Positions 11,052 to 21,389 of a stretch of 62,864 bases of DNA are shown here, piece by piece; position 1 is the first letter of the stretch, and every line of letters starts with the position of its first letter. This DNA is from Botryococcus braunii. Its lineage: Eukaryota; Chlorophyta; Trebouxiophyceae. Below the pieces are notes generated by a model. That model saw only the letters and a list, made by a program, of their open reading frames with translations, was not told where the DNA came from and made no database searches. The stretch covers positions 116,632 to 179,495 of the forward strand of contig KV908625.1 of NCBI GenBank assembly GCA_002005505.1, read 5' to 3'. A program made the translations under genes and the position numbers.

Positions 11052-11273
11052 ATGGTGCTACTGGGAACGACGTTATTCCTACTGAATCTCCATCGTTGAA
11101 ATCCAAGTTACGGATCTACCCTTTCTCTCTTGTACTCTAAACGTACGGTTCCAGTCGTTCCTACGATCTGTTGACCCACCATGGCGACAGCCGTGGGCAA
11201 CTCTACCGCTGGCGGAGTTCTCTCTTGGAACCAGGATTGGCTGTACAAGCTAGCTGCATCCGACGCCCCATAA
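11052..11273 (+). CDS. Possible internal exons of the secreted protein, copy 1
   Basis: Two short frames are conserved with copy 2. GATGNDVIPTESPSLKSKLR follows an acceptor at 11050-11051, with synonymous changes TTG/TTA and AGG/CGG between copies. TAVGNSTAGGVL plus NQDWLYK lies in 11181-11270. Splice sites are not settled and both copies have small indels here, so the boundaries are approximate. Confidence 0.3.
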
Positions 11274-11463
11274 CAAAAGTCTTGGAAGAATATCTACGTG
11301 CAAGGTCACAGCAGTGCACAAATCTTTGAAGCTGCTCTGAGAACACTAGGTTCCAAGCAAGCAATTTTGGTCAATTACCGGCCAACTTTTGTAAAGTTTC
11401 TTTTAGAACATAATATAGTCAGGCAAGTTAAAATCTGAGAGGACCTGTTATGGGTGCATGCAG

Positions 11464-11724
11464 GACATATGATACATCTGGCAAGGAGGGACTCAAGGTT
11501 TCTACCAGGGCTTCTCAAGCTCCGGATCCTATACATGATGGCCTACCTGTGCTCAACTACACAACGCTTTTTAAGGACTATTGCTTCCTCTTTGGAGGAA
11601 CACTCTGAACAGTTCTGGGCCACCAGAACTGATTCATGATCCCATCTTGACATACTACGGGGCATCCCCAGTTCAATTTTTCTTTGGAAGGGTCGTAGAA
11701 TCTCCATGTGGACCTTTTGACTGG
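11464..11724 (+). pseudogene. Penultimate exon of CCGSG-family secreted protein, copy 1 (frameshifted)
   Basis: Bounded by GCATGCAG and GACTGG|GTAAGG, like 26752-27013 in copy 2. Translation runs YDTSGKEGLKVSTRASQAPD ... LNYTTLFKDYCFLFGGTL, then hits a stop. One C of CACTCCTGAAC is missing at about 11614 relative to copy 2. After the shift the frame resumes with NSSGPPELIHDPILTYYGAS through CGPFDW. The exon is 261 nt against 262 nt in copy 2, so the defect is a single-base loss. N-glycosylation sequons NYT and NSS are present. Either copy 1 is a recent pseudogene or this is a sequencing error. Confidence 0.6.
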
Positions 11725-11909
11725 GTAAGGACTCGAGCTCTGTCCAGAGGCGAGGTCCAGGCTTCCATACCTGCACATTGGCAGTCTGAGTGCACTCTGG
11801 TGCTTGTACATTGCTTTTGAACGAGCAACCGATGCAAGCTGTACATGTACAACATATTCCCCTGTGTTTGTGCGTGCAGCGGTTTCTGACGCTTCCTTTG
11901 CATCGGCAG

Positions 11910-12440
11910 GTCGTGCACGTCTTGGTGGCCAAGTTCAATGGCTTTGCGGGGCCGGAACCTGGTCTCCGACTCACACAAGCCTGGTTAGACAACCCCAAGT
12001 GCTGTGGTTCTGGAACGGTGTTCCCATACCCTTGCGAACTAGCAGTTTTCAAGTACACGCCGCAGCCAGGGGGAACTGAGGACCTGGCATTGTACAGCCC
12101 CACCGACACTGCACACCCCATCCTCACGATCAAGGGGATCTGGTACTCACCAAGCTGGTTTTCCATCCCCCTCCCGCCCACCTTCACTTGGGCGCCTGGC
12201 ATTGTGCGGTGGTTGCTTCAAGACATCCTAACGATCACAAATGTCACAGCAAGTGGGGAGCAAGTGAAGATCGGAAACGCGTTGGTCACTGCAAACTTCG
12301 GAGATATGCGACTTGGACTCTGTGGCATTGACTCCTGGGAAGGTCCCGCGAGGGCAAAGTTGCCGGGAGAAATCATTCCTGTAGGTGTTGGGTCAAACAT
12401 CCCCGCAGAGGTGTACTGGCAATTTCTTCCTTACTTCTAG
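11910..12440 (+). CDS. Terminal exon of CCGSG-family secreted protein, copy 1
   Basis: A phase-0 exon after CATCGGCAG, open for 176 codons to TAG (12438-12440). Recognisable blocks are NPKCCGSGTVFPYPCELAVF, GIWYSPSWFSIPLPP, NVTAS (a sequon), FGD-RLGLCGIDSWEGPARAKLPG and the end VYWQFLPYF. It is about 95 percent identical in protein to 27185-27715, with differences scattered. The five cysteines, absence of membrane segments and sequons suggest an extracellular, disulphide-bonded protein. I do not recognise the family; the CCGSG motif with paired downstream tryptophans should be diagnostic in a search. The upstream exon is frameshifted, so this copy may be dead. Confidence 0.6.
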   Translation, partial: VVHVLVAKFNGFAGPEPGLRLTQAWLDNPKCCGSGTVFPYPCELAVFKYTPQPGGTEDLALYSPTDTAHPILTIKGIWYSPSWFSIPLPPTFTWAPGIVRWLLQDILTITNVTASGEQVKIGNALVTANFGDMRLGLCGIDSWEGPARAKLPGEIIPVGVGSNIPAEVYWQFLPYF

Positions 12441-12665
12441 ATTATGTGGACTTGGTGTCCTTCCGAGGCGTCATTACAGTAAGTACATTTTTCTCATGTA
12501 ATACTCGTGGAAAAGCTATGCTGCAGCGTCAGTGTCAGGGTGCGGCAGGCCCTGAGGCATTTTTGCCTGTACCTTATATGTGCAGAGTGTGTGAGCGTGT
12601 TTGTGTCTGTGTCTGGGGGCAATGTTGCATGTTGCCAAGTTTGCCTTGTGTGTGCGTACATGCTG

Positions 12666-12669
<4 letters not shown>

Positions 12670-12750
<81 letters not shown>

Positions 12751-12772
12751 CGTGTGTGCGTGCGTGCGTGTG
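12670..12772 (+). repeat. (GT)n microsatellite
   Basis: About 40 GT units grading into GCGTGCGT. It gives rise to artefactual Cys-Val frames on + and Thr-His frames on -. Confidence 0.95.
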
Positions 12773-15022
12773 GAGTTTCCTCCATTGGCAGTTTCCTCCA
12801 CAGCCTCCTATCAGTATGTGGGGGCTTACCTCATAATTCAGTTCCGTTTGCAAATCGTGGGCGTGTTCACCATGTGTGTTAATTTCCTTGTTCAAGGAAG
12901 GATTACAATGGAGGGGGGGATTCTTTGTACTGCGGGCTCACAAGTCCAGTGCACGACAAAGACTTTGGGGGAGGGGGGCATACTGTATCAATGCTTGCAG
13001 TAATGCTTCCAAGTCCCCTCGGCCAGCATCATTGCTAACCAAGCTACAACTTGAGGACAACAGGTTCATTCACCTGCATTCAGTTGCACACAAGCACGCA
13101 CTTGACTTCGGATATTTGACATGCAAGCCAAAACACTGTGTACAAATGTAGAGAAAAAAACTGCAATGGAGACACGTGGTTTGTCACTAAGCATTTCCAA
13201 GACGAGGAAATCGGCAGAATTTGAATAGAATCTTCCAGTCTTCAAACGCCTAGCTAGTTTCTGATGTCAAACTTTCTGATGACGAAGTCGGTAGCAGCGA
13301 CAAGGAAATCGACCTTGTTGACCTCCTTGACATGGAGGTAATTCATCTCAGTAACATCCATTGAAACCTCGCAATTACCACGCGTGCAATGTGTGCGTGT
13401 GTGTGTGGGGGGGCGGGGGGGGGGGGTTCGCGTGCGATGTGGGCTTGCAATTCCACGTCTGTTTGTCACAGTTTGCCCCCCCCCCCCCCAGACCCCCCTT
13501 TCTATCTGCTCTCTCCCTTATCCTCTCTCCCTTTCCCCCTGATCACTCTCTCCCTTTCGCCCCCGTCTACCTCCCCTCCCCCGCTATCTCCCTTTCTGTT
13601 ACGATATTTCCCCTTTCCCCTACTTGTGCCTCCATCCTTTCTAGGAGTGATCCTTTAGGCATGTACCTTGGCCTCCTGCTTTTCCGGTGTCCATCAACGT
13701 CTTCGTCAATCGTGATTTGAAATGGAACTTGGATTACCGGTTATAAGCATTGGCTTGGAAGGGGCAGGACACATTGGTAGTAGCGTAAGTGAAACCATTA
13801 TTACAGTGTTTTTAAAATCCACGAGCAAAGATATTCATTTTCTTACTTATAGGAAGCCTACACAGCCATTGGTAGGGAACAAGATGGGCGTTCACAATTT
13901 GCATTTGAAGGCCCCACTGCACATTTCAAGGGGCACAGTGGGGGGGGGGGGTTGTTTTTGGAGCTGTTGGAAGTCCATAGAGACATTGCACGGGTTGCAG
14001 CTAGGTCCAGACCTAGGCAGTGTTGCGTTTTACAAATTTCAGTTGCGTATACGCTACGGCTGCCTAGTGTTTTTGTGCACTTATTGTTCTGTGAATGCAG
14101 TCAAGGAAAAATTGTGGTGTAGCCATGCATATGCATGATCAAGTATACCAACATATTTCCTAACAACTTGTGCAGTCTCTGACGCTCTTCCTACATGGAT
14201 GTCAGCCGTACCTTATGTACAACTCATTGTTCCAAAGGATCTAAGCTTCCGAGCAGTTGACGTGTATTGTGGGGTTTGCAGTAACGTTGCCTGTGGAACC
14301 TGAACAGGAGTATTGAGTCGGTTATCCAGGCCAATGATAGATCCATTTCTAGATAATGCATGCTAGCAGATGCCTGGTTCTTCAATCCAGTCGTTGGTGG
14401 GTGTTGAGGTTTTTGATTAGCTCTCCTTGGTGCACCCAGGACATGTACATGGCAGTGCAGGAAGTACTTCAACACCAGAGGGAGAGGGAGTGCTGTGCAC
14501 ACTCCCTTCCTCTCCCGGGCGAACGTGTCATATTTGGTTAGCTGGAAGTTGTGCGCTTCTAAAACTAAATTATTCAAGCTCAACAGTTGGTTTGGCCTTG
14601 AATCTTGTTTGATAATTCTAGAGGTTGCTAGACCAGCATATGGTTATGAGTCAACAAAACAGTTTGCATGAATTTGTATTGCTTAATGGTAGGTTTTTAG
14701 CGGTAAGGAAGGTGACACTTACTTTCTGCGTGGACTCAAGGGTACATGTGGTAACATGTGGTAAAGTCCTGAGTGCAAGGACATATGCATACGTGGCTAG
14801 ATCCATAATTAAGAGTTTATAAGCATAGAGTGCTTAATGGTCCATGAGGAGTAGTTTGGTACCCGCAGGTCAGCTGCTTTGTAATACTCCAATCCATGGT
14901 CCTTTTCTGATTTCTGCCCATCTTCTGCTACTCTCCACTAAACTATGCACATACGAACACTAGTGTGCACTAGTGGTCTATGGCTTACGTTATTCAGAGT
15001 TGTGTTCCCATTGTTGTTGTTG

Positions 15023-15050
15023 TTTTTTTTTTTTTTTTTTTTTTTTTTTT
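15023..15050 (+). repeat. Poly(T) tract, 28 nt
   Basis: Uninterrupted T-run following TTGTTGTTGTTG. On the minus strand this is an A-tail-like sequence and could mark the 3' end of a minus-strand retroposed copy, but no body is recognised. Confidence 0.9.
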
Positions 15051-15175
15051 GGGCTGTTGAAGGGTACTTGTAAAGGTTGCTGCACAGAAGCACTTTCGGA
15101 ACTATGAAACCATTGACCTGTTAAGATACACTCAAACAGACCCCAGCTTGTTCTCCCTGCACTTTCCCAAATGAA

Positions 15176-15345
15176 CAGGGGTTTGGGAGGGCCATGACTT
15201 TCCCATGTGGCTCCCATAGTGCATCATCTTGGGGCTTCCATGGCCACCCCATAACCATACTATTTTGGGTAACCCATGGGGCAGCCTATAGGTCACCATT
15301 TTGGGGTACCCATGGCCCTCCCTGAATGCACAATTTTGGGGCACC

Positions 15346-15391
<46 letters not shown>

Positions 15392-15830
15392 TAGGGTACC
15401 CCATGGGGACCCCAAAAGGTCAGCTTCTGGGGGCCCCATGGCCCTCCCTAAATTTATCATTTTGGGGCGCCCATGGCCCATCCAACACGATACTATTTTG
15501 GGTACCCCATGGGTCCCCCAAAGTTCGGCTGTTGGGGTCCCCATGGCCCTCCCTAAATGCATCATTTTGGGGCGCGCATGGCACTCCCAAAACACTGCTG
15601 TTTTGGCCTGCCAAAGAGGGCCCCAAAACGGCGCTTGCGAAGGCCAGGCGCTTTTTGGGTCAGGCGCATTTTGGCGTCAGGCGCATTCTGGGTCGACGCA
15701 TTTTGGGTCAGGCGCTTGGGAAGGTCATAGGGTACTCATCACGTTCCCAAAATTAACAGGTTTGGGAGCCGTTTGGTGTATCTTTGGGGCCCATGGGGGC
15801 CCTCCCAAGTGGTTTCAAAAGATAGTATGG
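15176..15830 (+). repeat. Minisatellite with CCATGGCCCTCCC / ATTTTGGGG unit, split by a 43-nt poly(A)
   Basis: Imperfect units of about 55-60 bp, each with CCCATGGCCCTCCCTAAAT and (A/C)ATTTTGGGG(C/T), run through the block. A 43-nt A-run (15347-15389) interrupts it. At 15644-15722 a second, short unit (about 17 bp, GGTCAGGCGCATTTTG) is reiterated. Frames on both strands are open only because of the periodicity. Confidence 0.75.
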
Positions 15831-16284
15831 GACTTAGGTGAGTAGCAGCAGCAGTAGGCGCTGGCTTGAGGAGCGTGACTTGCCCGACATATGCTCCAAT
15901 CTACTACAGCCATCATCCCTTAACGTGCCCACAGAAAGCATGATTCTGGAGGACCAGAATCAGCTAGAAGTGTTGTTCCAAAGCCTTCACCGCTGTAAAG
16001 GTGGAGCCCTTCATTGTCCACCCTCCCCTGTTTTCTCAGCCCTTGTATTCATCCCTGTGTGTGTTCCCCATTATCTACCCTGATACTGAACTGCTGCAGG
16101 CACATGCATGCACATCTGAGGGGAGGGTGGGTTACGTCATGATTCTTCAACCAGTACAAAATCACGTGTGGGTGTACAAATTCATTTGTGGGTAAAATGT
16201 GATGTGGAGGGGATAGGGGAGGGGGGTTTGTGGGTTTGGATGTGTGTGTGTTTGTGAGTGGGGATGTGCAGGGGGGTCGGCGTT

Positions 16285-16640
<356 letters not shown>

Positions 16641-16799
16641 GAGGGGATAAGGGTGGGAGATAGAGGTGACCGGGGGCAGTTGTGTGTGTTTGTGTACCGG
16701 GGGGGGGGGGGGGAGTGAAAGCGTGTCTTAATGATTATCACGCATGCGTAAACTTGTTTTACTATAAACATTTTTTTTTCTGGATGCTCCTTTAGATAA

Positions 16800-16804
<5 letters not shown>

Positions 16805-16897
<93 letters not shown>

Positions 16898-16920
16898 TGT
16901 GTGTGTACGTGTGTGCGTGC
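16805..16920 (+). repeat. (GT)n microsatellite
   Basis: About 50 GT units with a single TT interruption near the end, followed by GTGCGTGC. Confidence 0.95.
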
Positions 16921-17029
16921 GTGCATGTGCCCGTCCAGAAAACAAAGAAGCTCTTAAATTGTCTGTGCTTCCATATCTACCCAGGTGTGGTAACAATTGG
17001 TAGTGGTGTGGATTAGTTGCGTGGTAAGG

Positions 17030-17163
17030 GCTACAGGTGCTGAACAAAGCTCTTTGCGCTACTTCGGAGAAGGACATGCACCTAGCACGGCGATTCTTTC
17101 TCCTGGACGTTGCTTGGCATCACAAAGCCCTTTCTCAGGTATGGCCCACTTGAGAGTCTGTGC

Positions 17164-17194
<31 letters not shown>

Positions 17195-17201
17195 TGCGTG
17201 C

Positions 17202-17258
<57 letters not shown>

Positions 17259-17295
17259 CGTGCGTGTGTGTGTGTGTGTGTGTTTGTCTGTGCGC
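17030..17295 (+). repeat. Duplicated exon-like segment plus (GT)n, copy a
   Basis: GGTGCTGAACAAAG through TTTCTCAGGTATGG and then a (GC)n/(GT)n tract (17160-17290). It parallels 17880-18130 (GGTGCTAAACAAGA ... GGTCAGGTATGT, then (GT)n). The period is about 850 bp. The shared TCAG|GTATG ends look like splice donors. Confidence 0.5.
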
Positions 17296-17793
17296 GCGTG
17301 CGAATATGCATGCGTTTGTTTGTCGGTGTGTCCATATGTGCATGGTTGTCTGACTACTTTTCCCCATTTTCCCTGTATTCTGCGCAGATGCCCGTGCCTT
17401 CAAACATGTTATGTATCTTGTTTGACCAATCTTGTACTGCTAGTGCTCCTCTTCAAATGCCCCACTTCCAGGGCTTGGGAGGACCGGCTCTTTAGCGGGG
17501 TAGTTGGCATGGATGTTTTAGCATGGATGTTTGTAGGCTGCGCTAGGACTTGGGAGGGTTTGTGCTGGGAGGGTAGTACGAGTGAAGATGGAGCTTTGTC
17601 GCAGCAGCCATCCTTCCGGAATTTTGAGAAGTGGGAGTGTGCTTTGGTTGGGGAAGGTGGAGGAAGGACGTAACAGTTGGTTCTTTGGCTCAGAGTACCT
17701 TCTTCTGCCTTTGGAAGGTCACATACATGTTGTCTGTGCTTTTGAAGTGCCTTGTATTGGCCATGTGGACCGTTTTGAAAAGTGCAGGAGATC

Positions 17794-17814
17794 ATAAGGT
17801 ACAATGTACCTTAT
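17794..17814. repeat. 21-nt palindrome, copy 1
   Basis: ATAAGGTACA, one central base, then its complement TGTACCTTAT. A near-identical element is at 19125-19144, also preceded by GTGCAG. Confidence 0.8.
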
Positions 17815-17879
17815 TGTCTGGTTCATAGTTACACCAAACTTTACGGCTTGTGCCATCTAGATTTCTGATGTTGCTTGGT

Positions 17880-18032
17880 AGGAGCTGCAGGTGCTAAACA
17901 AGACTTCTCTGGGACGGATGTTTTTCCAGTTCAGAGCATGCCTCCAGCATGGCACAACCAGACTTTTGGTCAGGTATGTTTGAACTGCAGAGCAAGTGTG
18001 CATGCGCGTGTTTGTGCCCGTGGGTGCCCACA

Positions 18033-18119
<87 letters not shown>

Positions 18120-18130
18120 GTGTGCGCCCC
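17880..18130 (+). repeat. Duplicated exon-like segment plus (GT)n, copy b
   Basis: Counterpart of 17030-17295. The (GT)n part is at about 18037-18116 and grades into GCGTGTGTGCGC. Confidence 0.5.
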
Positions 18131-19124
18131 TGCATATGTGTGCGTGTGCGCGTGCATATGTGTGCGCTGAGTGCTTGCCCTTGTGACTGTGAGCATGCTT
18201 ATGTTAGTGGGTATGTGTGGGCGTGCCAACTTGCCATGGGGGATTTAAATGTCCAACTACTCATCCATCAGTTTTAATCAACTGTGGAGCATGCATATGG
18301 TAAGTTCAATGTGTTAGTTATTTCTGCTGTTTTTTAAGGACACAGTCACATCTTTTGGTTGCTTTCGATGCCCTTGTAATGATGTGTGACTAAGGGTGTG
18401 TGTTACAATGTACCATATTTTTGGGCTGGGTGTTTGTGTTGAGTTGTGAACATACATTATAGAATGCCTTGTGCTTTAGGTGATCTTCAAATGTACAACA
18501 TTAGGAAACGGGTCCACTATCCACATACGGTACCTCGAGACACGTTCAGATGAGGTCTATTTCGAACATAAGGTACATTGTGATCGTGATCACACGTTTG
18601 TGATCGAACTCTTAAGGCTGCTGTCGTCGCTTAGTCGGGCAACTGGTTTGGACAGATGCTGGGCATTCTTGATGCTAGTCTTGTCCAATGAATTGCATGT
18701 GCTATAGCAGACAGTCGTCCGGACTGGAGATTGAGGCACCTACTTTAACGACCTGTCTGCATGTTTACAGGATACGCCGAATGCCCATAACATGCAATGC
18801 AGCCTTGCATGCAATGGCACTCCCAATACTTGGATTGGAAATGCAGGACCTCCATGCGCATTCGAAGGCTATTCAGTCATGCAACAGCTCATTGCAGCTG
18901 CGTCTCTTGGGTGGAGCGATCCTCTTCCTTGGCGGCATGAATCTTTTCAGGAAGGATCTCTTTTTGTGGCTGCGCTTTGGACTTGGGAGGGTGGGTTGTG
19001 GGCTGGGAGGATTAGGAGTTTGCTTTGGATGGGGAAAAGGTGGAGGGGAGGGTGTACCAGAGTAGCCATGCGTTTGGAAGCTCACAGATGGTGTGTGTGC
19101 CGTCAAAAGTTTGTGCAGTACAGC

Positions 19125-19144
19125 ATAAGGTACATTGTACCTTA
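19125..19144. repeat. 20-nt palindrome, copy 2
   Basis: ATAAGGTACATTGTACCTTA, the same dyad as at 17794-17814 within a larger weakly duplicated context (17515-17820 resembles 18900-19160). Confidence 0.8.
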
Positions 19145-19607
19145 CTGCCTATGCGGTTGAATCGCTGGTTAACAATCAGGCAGATTTGATCTGTCTTCAT
19201 GATCTACTTATCATGAAGAAGGGCCCTTGCTTATCATTCCAAAACGGAGGGAATTTGAAAAACAGCCATTACCTTGGTGTTTATGCGTGTACTTTGCAAG
19301 ATTAGTGCTTGTATCGCCGTGTACCAGGTCTTGTGCCATGCATATCATTGTAATATTTGATGCTGCACCTGTGTCACCACCTACTCTCCCATCTTAGGTC
19401 AATGAGGGGCAAAAGGTCCAAAATCTCCCTGACTGTTGACCTATTACCCCTGAATGGACCTCTTGCCCAACCTTTTGACCTATTTCCCCCCTCAAATGAC
19501 CTACTTTTTAAAACTTCAAGCGGCCTTCGGCCGCTTATAACCTATTTAAGGCGGCCTCCAGCCGCCTATAGTGTGGACCTATTGAAGAGCAAGAGGTGTT
19601 AGCTGCG

Positions 19608-19838
19608 ATGGACTCGACACTCCGGTCTCAGAAGGGACACTGGAACCTGTACGGTACAGGAGGTACCTCGTCATTTGAAACATCCTGCGCCTCGTCATTT
19701 GAAATAGCCTGCGCCACGGTCACCATTCTTGAACCCGTGCTGCACGATATTCCCATGGCCGTCCTTTCGTTAATTCTCGATGCCTGCATCGTGTGGAAGA
19801 GTCAATTGTGGATTTTCCTTCGAAAGGCAATATGGTAG
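19608..19838 (+). CDS. Small conserved ORF at start of duplicated segment, copy 2
   Basis: Homologue of 10522-10731, 76 codons. Its first third has extra residues including a repeated SSFE-SCA/IACA block. The rest (VTILEPVLHDIPMAVLSLILDA, WKSQLWIFLRK) keeps frame with copy 1. Function unknown; see copy 1. Confidence 0.4.
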   Translation: MDSTLRSQKGHWNLYGTGGTSSFETSCASSFEIACATVTILEPVLHDIPMAVLSLILDACIVWKSQLWIFLRKAIW

Positions 19839-19934
19839 TCTTTGCGTGGTAGTCTTAGGGCACCAAGCTTTCTCCGTCACATTTGTGGTACACCAAGAAG
19901 CTTGAACGCATTTGGATACTTGTGAAGCGTAAAC

Positions 19935-19993
19935 ATGAAAATCTTTCTCATTCGAGTGGTTGTCTCCACGGCAGTCCTCTTCGGCGGCTCCCG
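19935..19993 (+). pseudogene. Putative signal-peptide exon, copy 2, disrupted by Gyp-1
   Basis: MKIFLIRVVVSTAVLFGGS at the ATG in 19935 is the counterpart of 10828. Gyp-1 is inserted immediately after, splitting an arginine codon. The remainder (PFYVGKSHVH...) resumes at 26028. If this is the true N-terminus, copy 2 is inactivated by the insertion although its later exons are intact. Confidence 0.45.
19989..19993 (+). repeat. Target-site duplication TCCCG (left) of Gyp-1
   Basis: TCCCG occurs immediately left of the 5' LTR and again at 26023-26027. The uninterrupted paralogue near 10880 reads GGCTCCCGCCCCTTTTACG once. Confidence 0.9.
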
Positions 19994-20254
19994 TGTAGCA
20001 TTTCCTAGGGTATAATGCTCTAGTAGGGTCCTTGGCATAGTGCATGACTTGCCTTGTGATCTAGTTCGCAGTACAACCTCGCTCAGGTACTTCGCTCGGT
20101 TGCCCGATCACGCGTCTGTGGCAGTACAATATAATTCAATCCACCCTGGGTTTAAGAGTACGCTTGCGAATCAATCATGTAACACTCTTTTGTTGCACAC
20201 CACGAACGTCTCACTGTCTCCTTCTAAACCTCTTCCGCTAAGCTATAGTCTACA
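19994..20254 (+). repeat. Gyp-1 5' LTR
   Basis: Begins TGTAGCATTTCC and ends GTCTACA; 261 bp, repeated at 25762-26022. Confidence 0.93.
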
Positions 20255-20255
20255 G

Positions 20256-20266
20256 TGGTATCGGCG
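20256..20266 (+). other. Gyp-1 primer-binding site (tRNA-Met type)
   Basis: TGGTATC starts one base after the LTR and is complementary to the GATACCA end of initiator tRNA-Met; the match then decays. A small hairpin (CGACAAGGA ... CCTTGTCG) follows. Confidence 0.6.
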
Positions 20267-20310
20267 ACAAGGATTACTTCCTTGTCGTTCGTTCGTGGTG
20301 CGTTTCTTTC

Positions 20311-21346
20311 GTGATTGTGATGTCTCGGCATCCTTGTTCGAGTTCGAGGGTCCGTGCACCGAGTCCTGGCATCGCAGAGCCAGATCCATCCATAGATCTT
20401 CTTGCTTATGTATATGTAGATCGTTCATGGGTAGATCTTCGTGGTATGCTTAGGCGTGTGGTAGATATCGGTGCCCTGCTCGAAGGAGCCGTTGCATTAG
20501 GATCTAGTGTTCCGTCGCATTCCCCTCCAGTTGATACCGCTCAGAGCATTTCAAAGGGACTTGAGATGTTAATTCAGTGCTCTCTCGCGCAACCTGCATC
20601 TGTGGTCGTGCCGCAGCCCATACCAACGGCGATTCCGGCATCGGCTACAGCCTCGTCAGGTTCAGGGAAGCCCTCGCTCAAGTTGCCATACCCATCTGTA
20701 TTCGAGGGAGATCCAATGAAGTTGGATCCATGGCTTATGCAGACTGAAATGTGTTTGGGGACCTACGATGTAGGCTTGGCATCCGCTCGGTGGAGGTGGC
20801 TACGACGTTCTAGCGTTGGATTGGTGGACTGGGCAGTTTAAGTTAATTGCTTCAGGGAGTCTTGCTGCTTATGGGACGTGGGAATCGTTTGTGACTGCAC
20901 TTACTGCTGCTTTTAGGCCTGTAGAGCTGCATAAGAGGCATTTAGAGCAGTTGCTGAGTCTCTCACAGGGAAAGACTGACATGCGAAGCTATATTGCAAC
21001 ATTTAATGCATTGAGGTCAAAGGTTCCAAAGGCATTTGCAGAAGAGACTTTGTGTCACTTATTTTTGGCTGGCTGCAGGGCTGATCTTCAGAAAAGCATC
21101 TCCCTACAGTATCCCCAGACCTTGGAAGACTGCTTCAAGCATGCTGTGACAATATCAGACCTCCCAGGACCGTCTAAGCCTGTGAACCCTGCTCCAAAGT
21201 ACTCCCCTGACTCCAAGTCACCAGGCCCGACAAAAACTTCTGCGCAGCCCTGCGCACATTGTGGCAAGGCAGGACACGCAGCAGAGCGTTGCTGGAAATT
21301 GCATCCAAAGCTCAGACAACCCAAGCGCAAGTCAAGTACTACTTGA
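20311..21346 (+). CDS. Gyp-1 gag (frameshifted)
   Basis: Two overlapping frames (20311-20841 and 20816-21346) together give a typical gypsy Gag. The capsid-like part includes YGTWESFVTALTAAF and LRSKVPKAFAEETLCHLF. Near the C-terminus is one zinc knuckle, CAHCGKAGHAAERC (CX2CX4HX4C), and the end is basic. The frame change around 20800 breaks the protein. Function: virus-like-particle coat and RNA binding. The stop at 21344-21346 precedes pol. Confidence 0.75.
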
Positions 21347-21389
21347 TTTGTTGGTCTTCTTTGGTAAAACAGCAGTGTGAGTCCTGTTT

